A stretch of DNA of 64,000 nt, taken from NCBI GenBank assembly GCA_023954415.1, contig JAMLIB010000001.1:204001-268000 (forward strand), written 5' to 3'. Below are positions 53,420-61,552 of the stretch, in pieces; positions within the stretch are counted from its first letter, which is position 1, and each line of letters opens with the position of its first letter. The stretch comes from Trueperaceae bacterium (GTDB lineage: Bacteria > Deinococcota > Deinococci > Deinococcales > Trueperaceae). Below the pieces are notes generated by a model. That model was not told the origin of the DNA and ran no database searches. It saw only the letters and a program-made list of their open reading frames with translations. The position numbers and the translations under genes are program-made.

Positions 53420-53599
53420 GATCTTTCCTCCCGAGCTGGTTTTCCCTTATGGGGCTCTCATGTTTCATGCCTCCGGGTAACACGCTCGTTACAGCCGGAG
53501 CGCGACAAAGCTCGGTGCGCGCGGCTCGGATTCGTCATCGGACGCAGGCCGGCCGCCCGAGGAGGGGCGCCTAACTGTCTTGGGCGGTTGCCTAACGCG

Positions 53600-54424
53600 T
53601 CATGCCCGCGGGTCCCACAGGTCCCTCAACCCGTCGCCTAGGAGGCTCCAACCGAGGACCGTCCACACGATGGCGAGGCCGGGCACGAGGGCGGGGTAGG
53701 GGCTCATGGCCATGAAGCCTTGCGCCTCGCGCAGCATGTTGCCCCAGCTCGGCACGTCCGGCGGGGTCCCGAGGCCGAGGAACGAGAGCGCCGCCTCGGC
53801 CAGAACGGCCACGGCGAGGCTGAGGCTCGCTTGCACGATCAGTGGCCCCAGTGCGCCCGGGAGGATGTGGCGCAGCAGGAGCCGGCCGCTCCGCACGCCG
53901 AGCGCGCGGCCGGCCTCGACGTAGTCGCGCTCCTTCAGGCTGAGCACGCTCGAGCGGGCGATGCGCGCGAAGATCGGCACCGACGCGATGCCGATGGCGA
54001 CCATGGCTGTCAGGGTGCCGGGCTTGTAGACGGCGGCGAGGAGCAGCGCCATCAGGATGGCAGGGAAGGCGTACGCCACGTCGACGAGACGCATGACGAC
54101 CTCGTCGAGCACGCCGCCGAGGAAGCCGGCGACGGCGCCGAGGAAGCCCCCGACGCTCAGGGCGAGGCCGACGGCGATGAAGCCGACGTAGAGCGTGGAG
54201 CGCGCCCCGACGAGTACGCGCGAGAGCAGGTCGCGGCCGAAGTGGTCGGTGCCGAGGAGGTACTTGCCCGAGGGCGGCTTGAGCTGGCTCACGAAGTCCA
54301 TCTTCAGCGGGTCGGTAGGCAGCCAGGCGAAGCTCAGGAGCGCGGCCGCAGCGACGACGCCTACGAGCACCGCTCCCACTATCAGGTTGCCGCGCCCCGC
54401 CAAACGCGCGCCTCGCCCGGCCAT
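53600..54424 (-). CDS. Peptide/nickel-type ABC permease, DppC-like
   Basis: 274 residues, six TM helices. LLGTDHFGRDLLSRVLVGARSTLYVGF and the EAA loop EAGRALGVRSGRLLLRHILPGALGPLIVQASL are diagnostic of DppC/OppC. The end LVPGLAIVWTVLGWSLLGDGLRDLWDPR is typical. ATG overlaps the dppB-like stop by one base (TGATG). Pairs with DppB and the family 5 binding protein. No ATPase genes (DppD/DppF) follow; the operon ends here. Confidence 0.93.
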   Translation of the reverse strand: MAGRGARLAGRGNLIVGAVLVGVVAAAALLSFAWLPTDPLKMDFVSQLKPPSGKYLLGTDHFGRDLLSRVLVGARSTLYVGFIAVGLALSVGGFLGAVAGFLGGVLDEVVMRLVDVAYAFPAILMALLLAAVYKPGTLTAMVAIGIASVPIFARIARSSVLSLKERDYVEAGRALGVRSGRLLLRHILPGALGPLIVQASLSLAVAVLAEAALSFLGLGTPPDVPSWGNMLREAQGFMAMSPYPALVPGLAIVWTVLGWSLLGDGLRDLWDPRA

Positions 54425-55368
54425 CAGGAGTACCGGATGCGCGGGTCGAGGAGCCCGTACGAGAGGTCGACGAGGAAGCCGAGGAAGACGATGGTGGCCG
54501 CGTACACGAGGATCTCGCCCTGGAGCAGGGGGAAGTCGCGCGTGCCGATGGCCGTTATCGCCAGCCGGCCCATGCCGGGCAGCGCGAACACCTGCTCGAT
54601 GACGATCGAGCCGATGAAGACGTTCGTGAGGGAGAGGCCGAGGATCGTGATGATGGTGACCATGGCGTTGCGCAACGCATGCTTGAGCACCACGCTGCGC
54701 CGGCCGAGCCCCTTGGCCCGGGCGGTACGCACGAAGTCCTGGTTGAGGACCTCGAGCATGGCGGCGCGCGTCATGCGCACCATGACGGCCGCCTGGCCGA
54801 GGCCGAGCGCCAGCATGGGCAGGACGAGGCTCTTGAACCACTTGGCGGGGTCGGTGGCGAACGGCGTGAAGCCGCCCGCCGGGAAGAGCCGCAGCTCGAC
54901 GGCGAAGTAGAGGATGAAGATGAGCCCGAGCCAGAAGCCGGGTATGGCTGCGCCAAGCTGCGAGAGCGCCACGACGAGCGGGTCGACGAACGTGCCGCGC
55001 CGCACCGCCGCCAGGATGCCCAACGGGATGGCGAGCAGCGTGGCGACGAGGGCCGCGCCCAACGACAGGGGCACGCTCACCTTCAGCCGACCGCCGATCA
55101 GCTTGGCGACGGGCTGCTGGTAGTTGAGGCTCTCCCCGAAGTCGCCCCTGAGCACGCCGCCGAGCCACGCCACGTAGCGGCGGGGCGCCGGCACGTCGAG
55201 CCCGAGCTTCGTGCGCAGGGCAGCGCGCGCTTCCTGGCTGGAGTTGAGCCCGAGGATGATCTCGGCCGGGTCGCCCGGGATGGCCACGATCGCAGAGAAG
55301 ACGACGAGGCTGGCCAGCCACACGCTGACGATGGCGGTGAGGAAGCGTCTGACGGCGAAGGCCAGCAT
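54424..55368 (-). CDS. Peptide/nickel-type ABC permease, DppB-like
   Basis: 314 residues, six TM helices. LTAIVSVWLASLVVFSAIVAIPGDPAE at the start, LGLDVPAPRRYVAWLGGVLRGDFGESL, and EAA loop RTARAKGLGRRSVVLKHALRNAMVTIITILGL, all DppB/OppB marks. No clear ribosome site; expression may depend on upstream read-through past a hairpin. Start ATG was chosen from the MLAFAVRRFL N-terminus usual in the family. Confidence 0.93.
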   Translation of the reverse strand: MLAFAVRRFLTAIVSVWLASLVVFSAIVAIPGDPAEIILGLNSSQEARAALRTKLGLDVPAPRRYVAWLGGVLRGDFGESLNYQQPVAKLIGGRLKVSVPLSLGAALVATLLAIPLGILAAVRRGTFVDPLVVALSQLGAAIPGFWLGLIFILYFAVELRLFPAGGFTPFATDPAKWFKSLVLPMLALGLGQAAVMVRMTRAAMLEVLNQDFVRTARAKGLGRRSVVLKHALRNAMVTIITILGLSLTNVFIGSIVIEQVFALPGMGRLAITAIGTRDFPLLQGEILVYAATIVFLGFLVDLSYGLLDPRIRYS

Positions 55369-55440
55369 CGGGTTGCTCGGGTCTCCTGGGCGTGGGCGTC
55401 GAGCGGCTCGCGCGGCGCGGCGCGAGGGTTCAGAGGCGCG

Positions 55441-55472
55441 GTCGGGCGGCGCCGCGGAGGGCACCGCCCGAC
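55441..55472 (-). terminator. Intercistronic hairpin between binding protein and permeases
   Basis: GTCGGGCGG (55441-55449) pairs exactly with CCGCCCGAC (55464-55472), with an inner GCC/GGC. No U tract. Such hairpins commonly raise the level of binding-protein mRNA over permease mRNA. Confidence 0.6.
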
Positions 55473-55516
55473 GCGCGGGCTAGCGGGAGCGTTCGGCTGC
55501 AAGGAACGCCCGAGGC

Positions 55517-57043
55517 TCAGTTCGTCTTGAACACCTCGGTCACGTCGATGGCCGGCGTGGGCTGGTCGGTCCAGAAGCCGTAGACGTTCTGCTTGGCTGC
55601 CATCAGGACGGGCGGCGAGAAGAGCCAGACGTTCACCGCGTCGTTCGCGATGACCTTGGCGATCTCCTGGTAGGCGGCCGTCTCGGCCTCGGTGCTGCCG
55701 GCGGCGTCCGCCTCGCCGAGGAGCTCGCCGATGCGCGGGTTGTCGTAATGGTAGTAGTAGCCGGGGTTGGCGTAGACGTTGATGTCGCGGGGCTCGGAGT
55801 GCCCGATGATCGTCATGTCGTAGTCGCCACCGAGGAAGATGCGCTGGATCCAGGTGCCCCACTCGACGACGCTGAGCTCGACGTTTATCCCGACCTCGCG
55901 CAGCATCTGCGCCACGACCTCGCCGCTACGGCGCTCGATGTTGTACGGCTCGGGCAGCTCGAAGTGGATGGTGAAGCCGTCGGCGTAGCCGGCCTCGGCG
56001 AGGAGCTCCTTGGCGCGCTGCGGGTCGTACGGGTACGTGCCGGAGAGGTCGATGTAGTAGGGCTCGGACGGGCTCATGTGCGAGCCGATCACGGTACCGA
56101 GGCCGAAGAAGGCGCCCTGCACGATGGCCTGCTTGTCGATGGCCATGGTGATGGCTTGCCGCACGCGCACGTCGTCGAACGGCGCGCGGGTGTTGTTCAT
56201 GGCCACCGTGATCTCGGTGGTCATGGTGCCCTCGGTGCCCTTGAGCTCGGGGTTGCCGCCCAGCACGAGGTACTGCTCGGAGGTCACGCCGGTCAGGTCG
56301 ATGTCGCCGGCCTGCAGCGCCGCGAAGCGCGTGTTGGGATCGCCGATGATCTTGAAGACGGCCTTGTCGAGGTACGGCACGCCGGCGACGTAGTAGTCGG
56401 CGTTGCGCTCGAGCACGACCTCGCTGCCTTCCGTGTAGGAGGCGAACTTGAAGGGGCCCGTGCCGATGGGCTGCGAGCGCTGCGTGTCGGCCTTCGCGGC
56501 TGGGTAGATGATCGAGTCGGGCCGCGCGAGGTTGTACAGCAGGCCGCGGCTCGGCTGGCTGAGCGTGAAGACGACGGTGTGGTCGTCGGGCGCCGCGATG
56601 CCTGCGATGGCCGCGTAGTACTCTGGGTGGGTGTGACCGGACTCTGGGTCGCGGGCGCGCTCGAACTTGGCCACGACGTCGGCCGCCGTGAAGGCGCTGC
56701 CGTCGTGGAACTTCACGCCCTGGCGCAGGTGGAACGTCCAGGTGAGGCCGTCGCTGCTGATGTCGTACGACTCGGCGAGGCCCGGCACGATGGCGCCTGT
56801 GCGGTCGAACTTGACGAGGCCCTCGAAGACGTTGTTGTACACGACGCGCGGGATCTCCTGCGAGGTCGAGGCCGTCGGGTCCCAACCGGGCGGGTCGGCC
56901 GTGATGGCGACCGTGAGGGTGCCTCCCGTGACCGGGGCGGGGTCCTGGGCGAAGGCGCTGCCGAGCAGAAGCGCGCTCGCAAGCAACGCCGCGGCGAGCG
57001 CCTTGCCGCCGAGACGAGCGAGCGGGAAGCGGATGGCGACCAT
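55517..57043 (-). CDS. Family 5 (peptide) ABC substrate-binding protein
   Basis: 508 residues. Signal peptide ends ALLLGSAFAQ; then the SBP_bac_5 layout: GGTLTVAITADPPGWDPT, VYNNVFEGLVKFDRTGAIVPGLAESYDISSDGLTWTFHLRQGVKFHDGSAFTAADV, IGTGPFKF, NADYY, and VRQAITMAIDKQAIVQGAF. GGAGGACACCTT precedes the ATG. Likely binds peptides or a related oligomer; an M20 peptidase upstream supports peptide or acyl-amino-acid use. First of the transport genes. Confidence 0.95.
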   Translation of the reverse strand: MVAIRFPLARLGGKALAAALLASALLLGSAFAQDPAPVTGGTLTVAITADPPGWDPTASTSQEIPRVVYNNVFEGLVKFDRTGAIVPGLAESYDISSDGLTWTFHLRQGVKFHDGSAFTAADVVAKFERARDPESGHTHPEYYAAIAGIAAPDDHTVVFTLSQPSRGLLYNLARPDSIIYPAAKADTQRSQPIGTGPFKFASYTEGSEVVLERNADYYVAGVPYLDKAVFKIIGDPNTRFAALQAGDIDLTGVTSEQYLVLGGNPELKGTEGTMTTEITVAMNNTRAPFDDVRVRQAITMAIDKQAIVQGAFFGLGTVIGSHMSPSEPYYIDLSGTYPYDPQRAKELLAEAGYADGFTIHFELPEPYNIERRSGEVVAQMLREVGINVELSVVEWGTWIQRIFLGGDYDMTIIGHSEPRDINVYANPGYYYHYDNPRIGELLGEADAAGSTEAETAAYQEIAKVIANDAVNVWLFSPPVLMAAKQNVYGFWTDQPTPAIDVTEVFKTN

Positions 57044-57111
57044 AAGGTGTCCTCCAGTCGACCGGTAGTCGAGGAGTGGTCCCTGACGGTTCAGGGCACC
57101 GGCTCCGGTCT

Positions 57112-58371
57112 TCAAGCGTGTGACGAGAGATAAGTTACCGCAGCCGCGGCGTACAGGCGAGCGCTGGTCACGACCTCGCTCAGGCGCACGAACTCGTCCA
57201 CCTGGTGCGGGATCGTCCTGTCGCCGGGTCCGATCGTCACCACCGGGATGTCGCGCCACGCCCAGAGGAACGTGCCGTCCGTCGCGCCCGGCACGCCGCC
57301 GTAGCGCGGCGGCGTGCCGAGCACGGCCGGGTAGACGCTCTCCAGCGCGCGCACCAGCGGGTCGTCCGCCTCGGTCCGGGTCCAGGGGCGCGACTCGAAC
57401 ACGTCCAGGTGGAAGCGCAGGCGCTCCGTGAGCGCCTCGAGCCCGGCCGCGATGCGGCGCAGCTCCGCCTCGATGGCGGCGTGGTCCTGGCCCGGCACCG
57501 TGCGGATGTCGAGCGCCAGGTACGCCTCCTCCGGCATGACGTTGAGCTGCGCCTCGCCCGAGGCGGGGGAGCGCACCACGGTCGGCGTGATCCACGGCAG
57601 GCCGAGGTGCTCGTGCGAGCCGAGGCGCTCCTGCTCGCGCCGCTCGAACTCGCGCAGGGCGACGATGAAGTCGGCGACGCCCCGGTTCGGGTTCACGCCC
57701 GCGTACGGCATGGCGCCGTGGCTCATGACGCCGACGACGCGCACGTTCACGCGCATGGCGCCCTTCTGGAAGAGGCAGAGCTCGTTCTCCTCGGGCTCGG
57801 CCACGATGCAGCCGTCGACGGCGTCCGCCCAACCGTTGTTTATGAAGGCCTTGATGCCGAGCATCATGCCCTCCTCGTCCGCCACGATGCCGAGGCGGAT
57901 GCGGCCGGTTAGGTCCGGCGCCACGCGCATGACGGCCTCGAGCGCCGCTATGCACGCGGCCACCCCGGCCTTCATGTCGGCGCTGCCGCGCCCGTGCAGC
58001 ACGTCGTCGCCGTCGCGCCGCTCGATGCGCCCCTCGAAGGGCGGGACCCGCCACTTGCCCGGGTCGCCCTCCGTTACGACGTCCGTGTGCCCCTCGAACA
58101 TGAGCGTGCGGTGCCTGGACTCGTCGAAGCCCGTGCCGTGCCAGTCGCAGATGACGTTGGGGCGGCCGGGGGCCGCCTCCTCGACCACGGGCGCGAGGCC
58201 GAGCGCCCGCAGCTGGTCGGCCACGAACGCGGCCGCGTCCGCCTCCGTCGTGCCGAGGGCGGCGTCGTAGACGCTCCTGACGCGCACGAGCCCCTGCGCT
58301 AGCTCGGCCACGCGCGCCGGGTCGACCGCGGCGGCGGCCCGCTCCGAGAGGTCGCTGGGGTAGGAGTTCAT
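57112..58371 (-). CDS. M20 family metallopeptidase (ArgE/DapE/ACY1 type)
   Basis: 419 residues. Metal ligands and catalytic residues: FEGHTDVVTEG (H, D), GRGSADMKAGVA (bridging D), VADEEGMML (E-E), and a C-terminal GGVPGATDGTFLWAW and PGDRTIPHQVDEF (H). The lid domain with VVGVMSHGAMPYAGVNPNRG is between. Hydrolyses an N-acyl amino acid or peptide; the exact substrate is not readable. Starts at ATG 58371 with a weak upstream site, 46 nt after the SDR gene. Likely processes what the downstream ABC system imports. Confidence 0.93.
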   Translation of the reverse strand: MNSYPSDLSERAAAAVDPARVAELAQGLVRVRSVYDAALGTTEADAAAFVADQLRALGLAPVVEEAAPGRPNVICDWHGTGFDESRHRTLMFEGHTDVVTEGDPGKWRVPPFEGRIERRDGDDVLHGRGSADMKAGVAACIAALEAVMRVAPDLTGRIRLGIVADEEGMMLGIKAFINNGWADAVDGCIVAEPEENELCLFQKGAMRVNVRVVGVMSHGAMPYAGVNPNRGVADFIVALREFERREQERLGSHEHLGLPWITPTVVRSPASGEAQLNVMPEEAYLALDIRTVPGQDHAAIEAELRRIAAGLEALTERLRFHLDVFESRPWTRTEADDPLVRALESVYPAVLGTPPRYGGVPGATDGTFLWAWRDIPVVTIGPGDRTIPHQVDEFVRLSEVVTSARLYAAAAVTYLSSHA

Positions 58372-58417
58372 AGCGGGCGGCCGGCGGTCCGCGTGGCCGG
58401 TGTCCTCGTCGCGGTGC

Positions 58418-59197
58418 TCACAGGGGCGGGGTGAAGCGGCCGTCCTGCGCGGTCCAGCCGCCGTCCACATAGAGGAGGGAGCCGGTCACGAACGAGGCCG
58501 CGTCGGACACGAGGAAGACGACCGCGCCGACGAGCTCGCTCGGCTGCGACCAGCGCCCGAGCGCGCTCTTGTCGGCGTAGGCCCGGTACCACTCCGGCCG
58601 GTCCTTGATCTGCTGCGTGAGGGGCGTCTCCACGACGCCGGGCGCCACCGCGTTCGCCCTGACGCCTTTCGGGCCGAGCTCGGAGGCCAACGCCCGGATC
58701 ATCTGGAGCGTGCCGGCCTTGGTCGCGGCGTAGACGCCCTGACCGGGCTCAACGACCTGCGAGCGGATGCTCGAGAAGAAGACGAGGCTGCCCTTGCCCT
58801 GCTCGGCCATGCGCTTGCCGGCCGCGCGCATCACGTTGAAGCTGCCCTTGAGGTTCACGTTGATGACGCGGTCGAACTCGTCGCCGTTCAGGTCGAGGAG
58901 CTGCTTGCGGACGTTGATGGAGGGCGTGCACACGACGGCGTCCAGCCGCCGCATGCCGTCGACCAGCTCGCTCACGGCGGACGCGTTCGTGATGTCGACC
59001 GCGGCGGCGCCGGCCGAGTAGCCGGCCGCCCCCAGCTCCGCGGCGGCGGCCTGCGCGGCGCTCCCGTTGCTGTCGGCGCACGTGACGAGCGCGCCGAAGT
59101 CGGCCAGGCCCTTGGCGGTGGCGCGTCCGATGCCGGAGCCGGCACCGATGACGAGGACCTCGCGTCCCGTGAGGTCGAACAGTTCCCGGTAGTTCAT
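58418..59197 (-). CDS. Short-chain dehydrogenase/reductase
   Basis: 259 residues, classical SDR: GAGSGIGRATAKGLA (NAD(P) motif), NVNLKGSFNV, catalytic Ser in VFFSSIRS and Tyr/Lys in YAATKAG, and LLYVDGGWTAQDGRF at the C-terminus. The usual NNAG motif is replaced by CTPSIN. GGAAGGGAAACAGCTG precedes the ATG. First gene of the SDR-M20-dpp operon, with a 22-bp palindrome and a TACAAT box upstream. Substrate unknown; perhaps a hydroxy acid released from the imported compound. Confidence 0.93.
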   Translation of the reverse strand: MNYRELFDLTGREVLVIGAGSGIGRATAKGLADFGALVTCADSNGSAAQAAAAELGAAGYSAGAAAVDITNASAVSELVDGMRRLDAVVCTPSINVRKQLLDLNGDEFDRVINVNLKGSFNVMRAAGKRMAEQGKGSLVFFSSIRSQVVEPGQGVYAATKAGTLQMIRALASELGPKGVRANAVAPGVVETPLTQQIKDRPEWYRAYADKSALGRWSQPSELVGAVVFLVSDAASFVTGSLLYVDGGWTAQDGRFTPPL

Positions 59198-59271
59198 CAG
59201 CTGTTTCCCTTCCGAACAAGGTTCGAGAGCTTCAGGCGCGCGTCTAGGTGGACGGCGCTCCCGTGGTCTTG

Positions 59272-59293
59272 CAACGAGGACGCGTCCTCGTTG
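59272..59293. promoter_or_regulatory. Perfect 22-bp palindrome, candidate operator
   Basis: CAACGAGGACG followed at once by its exact reverse complement. It lies 17 nt downstream of the TACAAT -10 box (59316-59311) and about 75 nt before the SDR start, so a repressor bound there would block the operon. Confidence 0.6.
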
Positions 59294-59310
59294 GCCAGGT
59301 GGCTGTCGCG

Positions 59311-59316
59311 ATTGTA
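59311..59316 (-). promoter_or_regulatory. -10 box of the SDR-M20-dpp operon
   Basis: TACAAT on the minus strand; no clear -35. Confidence 0.5.
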
Positions 59317-59387
59317 GCCCCGCGTGGCGCCGGCGCCCAGGGCGCCCGGTCGTCGAGGTGGCCGGACCCGGCGCCGTGCTGCCGGGC

Positions 59388-60323
59388 TCAGAGGTCCGCG
59401 CCGCCGGGCGGTGGCCACGCGCCCCCGAGGCGCAGCCAGGCCTCGACCATGTCCGTCGGGACCTGCGCGATGAACGTGACGGCCTGGTCGTCGCGCGGGT
59501 GGGGCACGGTCAACCGGTAGGCGTGCAGCGCCTGGCGCCCGAGGGCGGCGGACGGTTGGCCATACACCTCGTCCGCCAGGATGGGCGCCCCGACGTGGGC
59601 GAGGTGCACGCGGATCTGGTGCGTGCGCCCCGACCTGGGGATCGCCTTGATCAACGTGTGCCCCGGGAGCCTGCCCAGGACGCGGAACTGCGTCGTCGCC
59701 GCCTTCTGGTTCTCGCCGCCGACGGTCATCATCTGGCGCTTGACGGGGTGGCGGCCGATGGGCGCGTCGATCATGAGGCCGTCCGCGACCTCGCCGACCA
59801 CGATCGCGACGTACTCCTTCTGCGTGAAGCGCTTCTTGAACGAATGCGAGAGGTGGCGGTGCGCCTCGTCGTTCTTGGCGACCACCATGACGCCGGACGT
59901 GTCCTTGTCGAGCCGGTGGACGATGCCGGGTCGGTAGGCCTCGTCGCTCGGGTCCTGCCACTCCTTGGAGAGCGGCATGCGCCCGAGCAGGGCGTTCACG
60001 ACCGTGCCCGAGCGCAGCGTCGCCGTCGGGTGCGCGACCATGCCGGGCGGCTTGTCGATGGCCACGAGGTCGTCGTCCTGGTAGATGATGTGGAAGTCCG
60101 CGTCCTCGGGCTCGACGAGCATGGGGCGCGGCGGAGGCAGGACGACGGAGACGATCTCCGTGCCGGTCAGCTTGGCGCTCGCCTTGCCGACCGGACGCCC
60201 GTCGACCGTGACGTACCCTTCGCTGACGAGCTCCTTGGCGTAAGTGCGCGAGAGCTCGAGCGCCTGGGCGATGGCGACGTCGAGCCGCTCGCCGGCTGGT
60301 GCCGAGAAGGTCCTGAACTCCAC
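59388..60323 (-). CDS. RluA/RluD-family pseudouridine synthase
   Basis: 311 residues. S4 domain at the N-terminus (ERLDVAIAQALELSRTYAKELVSEGYVTVDG), then the synthase domain with IIYQDDDLVAIDKPPGMVAHP, the catalytic Asp in RPGIVHRLDKDTSGVMVVA, and PRSGRTHQIRVHLAHVGAPILAD. S4 plus this core is typical of RluD, which modifies helix 69 of 23S rRNA, but RluC-type specificity cannot be excluded. GTG at 60323 was chosen because TATGCT lies 7 nt upstream, implying a leaderless transcript; no ATG fits as well. Confidence 0.93.
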   Translation of the reverse strand: MEFRTFSAPAGERLDVAIAQALELSRTYAKELVSEGYVTVDGRPVGKASAKLTGTEIVSVVLPPPRPMLVEPEDADFHIIYQDDDLVAIDKPPGMVAHPTATLRSGTVVNALLGRMPLSKEWQDPSDEAYRPGIVHRLDKDTSGVMVVAKNDEAHRHLSHSFKKRFTQKEYVAIVVGEVADGLMIDAPIGRHPVKRQMMTVGGENQKAATTQFRVLGRLPGHTLIKAIPRSGRTHQIRVHLAHVGAPILADEVYGQPSAALGRQALHAYRLTVPHPRDDQAVTFIAQVPTDMVEAWLRLGGAWPPPGGADL

Positions 60324-60330
60324 TTGTGAG

Positions 60331-60336
60331 AGCATA
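60331..60336 (-). promoter_or_regulatory. -10 box of leaderless rluD-type gene
   Basis: TATGCT, 7 nt before the GTG start. Confidence 0.6.
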
Positions 60337-60402
60337 GCGCTCGCGCACGCGGCCGCCGGCTCCTGCCGGAGCATCCCGGGCGCGCATGCGGGTCGGCGGC
60401 GC

Positions 60403-60408
60403 TATACT
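60403..60408 (+). promoter_or_regulatory. -10 box of leaderless plsX
   Basis: TATACT, 8 nt before the plsX ATG; divergent from the rluD-type promoter. Confidence 0.65.
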
Positions 60409-60416
60409 GACGCCGC

Positions 60417-61499
60417 ATGGGGCAACCGAACGACGTCCAGGACACGCGAACCGACAGGCAAGTCAGCGCGGCGGGCCCCCTCGCCGGACCCGTGGCGCTC
60501 GACGCCATGGGCGGGGAACGGATGCCGGAGGCGGCCGTGGTCGGCGCGCTCGCCGCGCAGCGCCTCGGTCACCCGGTCGTGCTCGTCGGCGACGAGGCCG
60601 CCTTGCGCGAGGAACTGAGGAGGCACGGCGGCGACCTGCCGGTCGTGCACGCGCCGGACGTCATCGGCATGGACGAGCACGCGACCGACGTCAGGCGGCG
60701 CAAGGAGTCGAGCGTCATGGTCGCCATGCGCCTCGTCAAGGAGGGCAGGGCCGCAGCGTGCGTCTCCATGGGCCACTCCGGAGCGACGATGGCGGCCGCC
60801 ACGTTCGAGCTCGGCCGCGTGGCGGGCGTCGACCGCGCCGCCATCCTCGCCGCGCTGCCGACGGCCAAGGGCGCCACCGCGCTCATCGACGCCGGCGCCA
60901 ACGTCGACTGCAAGCCCCAGTACCTGCAGCAGTTCGCCGTGATGGGCAGCGCCTACGTCCGCACGACCTGGAACGTCGCCGAGCCGACGGTGGGGCTCAT
61001 CTCCAACGGCGAGGAGCCCGGCAAGGGCAACGAGCTCACGAGGGCGGCGCACGAGCTCCTGCGCGCGACGAGCGGGATCCGCTTCGCGGGCAACGTGGAG
61101 GGCAGGGACCTCTTCACCGGGGCGGTCGACGTCGTCGTGACCGACGGCTTCACGGGCAACGTGATCCTCAAGCAGGCGGAGGGGGAGGCCAAGGCCATCT
61201 TCTCCTGGGTGAAGGATGCGCTCGGCTCGAGCTTCGGCGCGCGCCTCGGCGGCCTCCTCGTCCGGCCCGCGCTGCGTGGCCTCGCTAAGCGCCTCGACCC
61301 TTCCGAGTACGGCGCGCAGCCGCTATTGGGCGTGAACGGCTACGCCTTCATCGGCCACGGCTCGGCCGACGCCAAGGCGGTGACGAGCGCGGTCGTGACC
61401 GCGCGGAAGGCGCTGGCGGCTCTGGCCGTCGAGCGGCTGACCGCCGCGATGACTTCGCTGCAGGGCCAGCGGCAGCCGGCGGCTGACGCGGCCCCTTGA
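60417..61499 (+). CDS. plsX: Phosphate acyltransferase PlsX
   Basis: Makes acyl-phosphate from acyl-ACP for phospholipid synthesis with PlsY. 360 residues. VALDAMGGERMPEAAVVGAL, VSMGHSGATMAAATFELGR, ALIDAGANVDCKPQYL, GLISNGEEPGKGNEL, FAGNVEGRDLFTGAVDVVVTDGFTGNVILK, and YGAQPLLGVNGYAFIGHGSADAKAV are all family signatures. N-terminal ~24 residues precede the usual start. Stand-alone, not followed by fabD/fabH. Likely leaderless. Confidence 0.95.
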   Translation: MGQPNDVQDTRTDRQVSAAGPLAGPVALDAMGGERMPEAAVVGALAAQRLGHPVVLVGDEAALREELRRHGGDLPVVHAPDVIGMDEHATDVRRRKESSVMVAMRLVKEGRAAACVSMGHSGATMAAATFELGRVAGVDRAAILAALPTAKGATALIDAGANVDCKPQYLQQFAVMGSAYVRTTWNVAEPTVGLISNGEEPGKGNELTRAAHELLRATSGIRFAGNVEGRDLFTGAVDVVVTDGFTGNVILKQAEGEAKAIFSWVKDALGSSFGARLGGLLVRPALRGLAKRLDPSEYGAQPLLGVNGYAFIGHGSADAKAVTSAVVTARKALAALAVERLTAAMTSLQGQRQPAADAAP

Positions 61500-61552
61500 T
61501 CCACCGGCCGGCCGGGCCTTACCGGCGGTCCGTTAGGTGACGTCGGGGCGCG

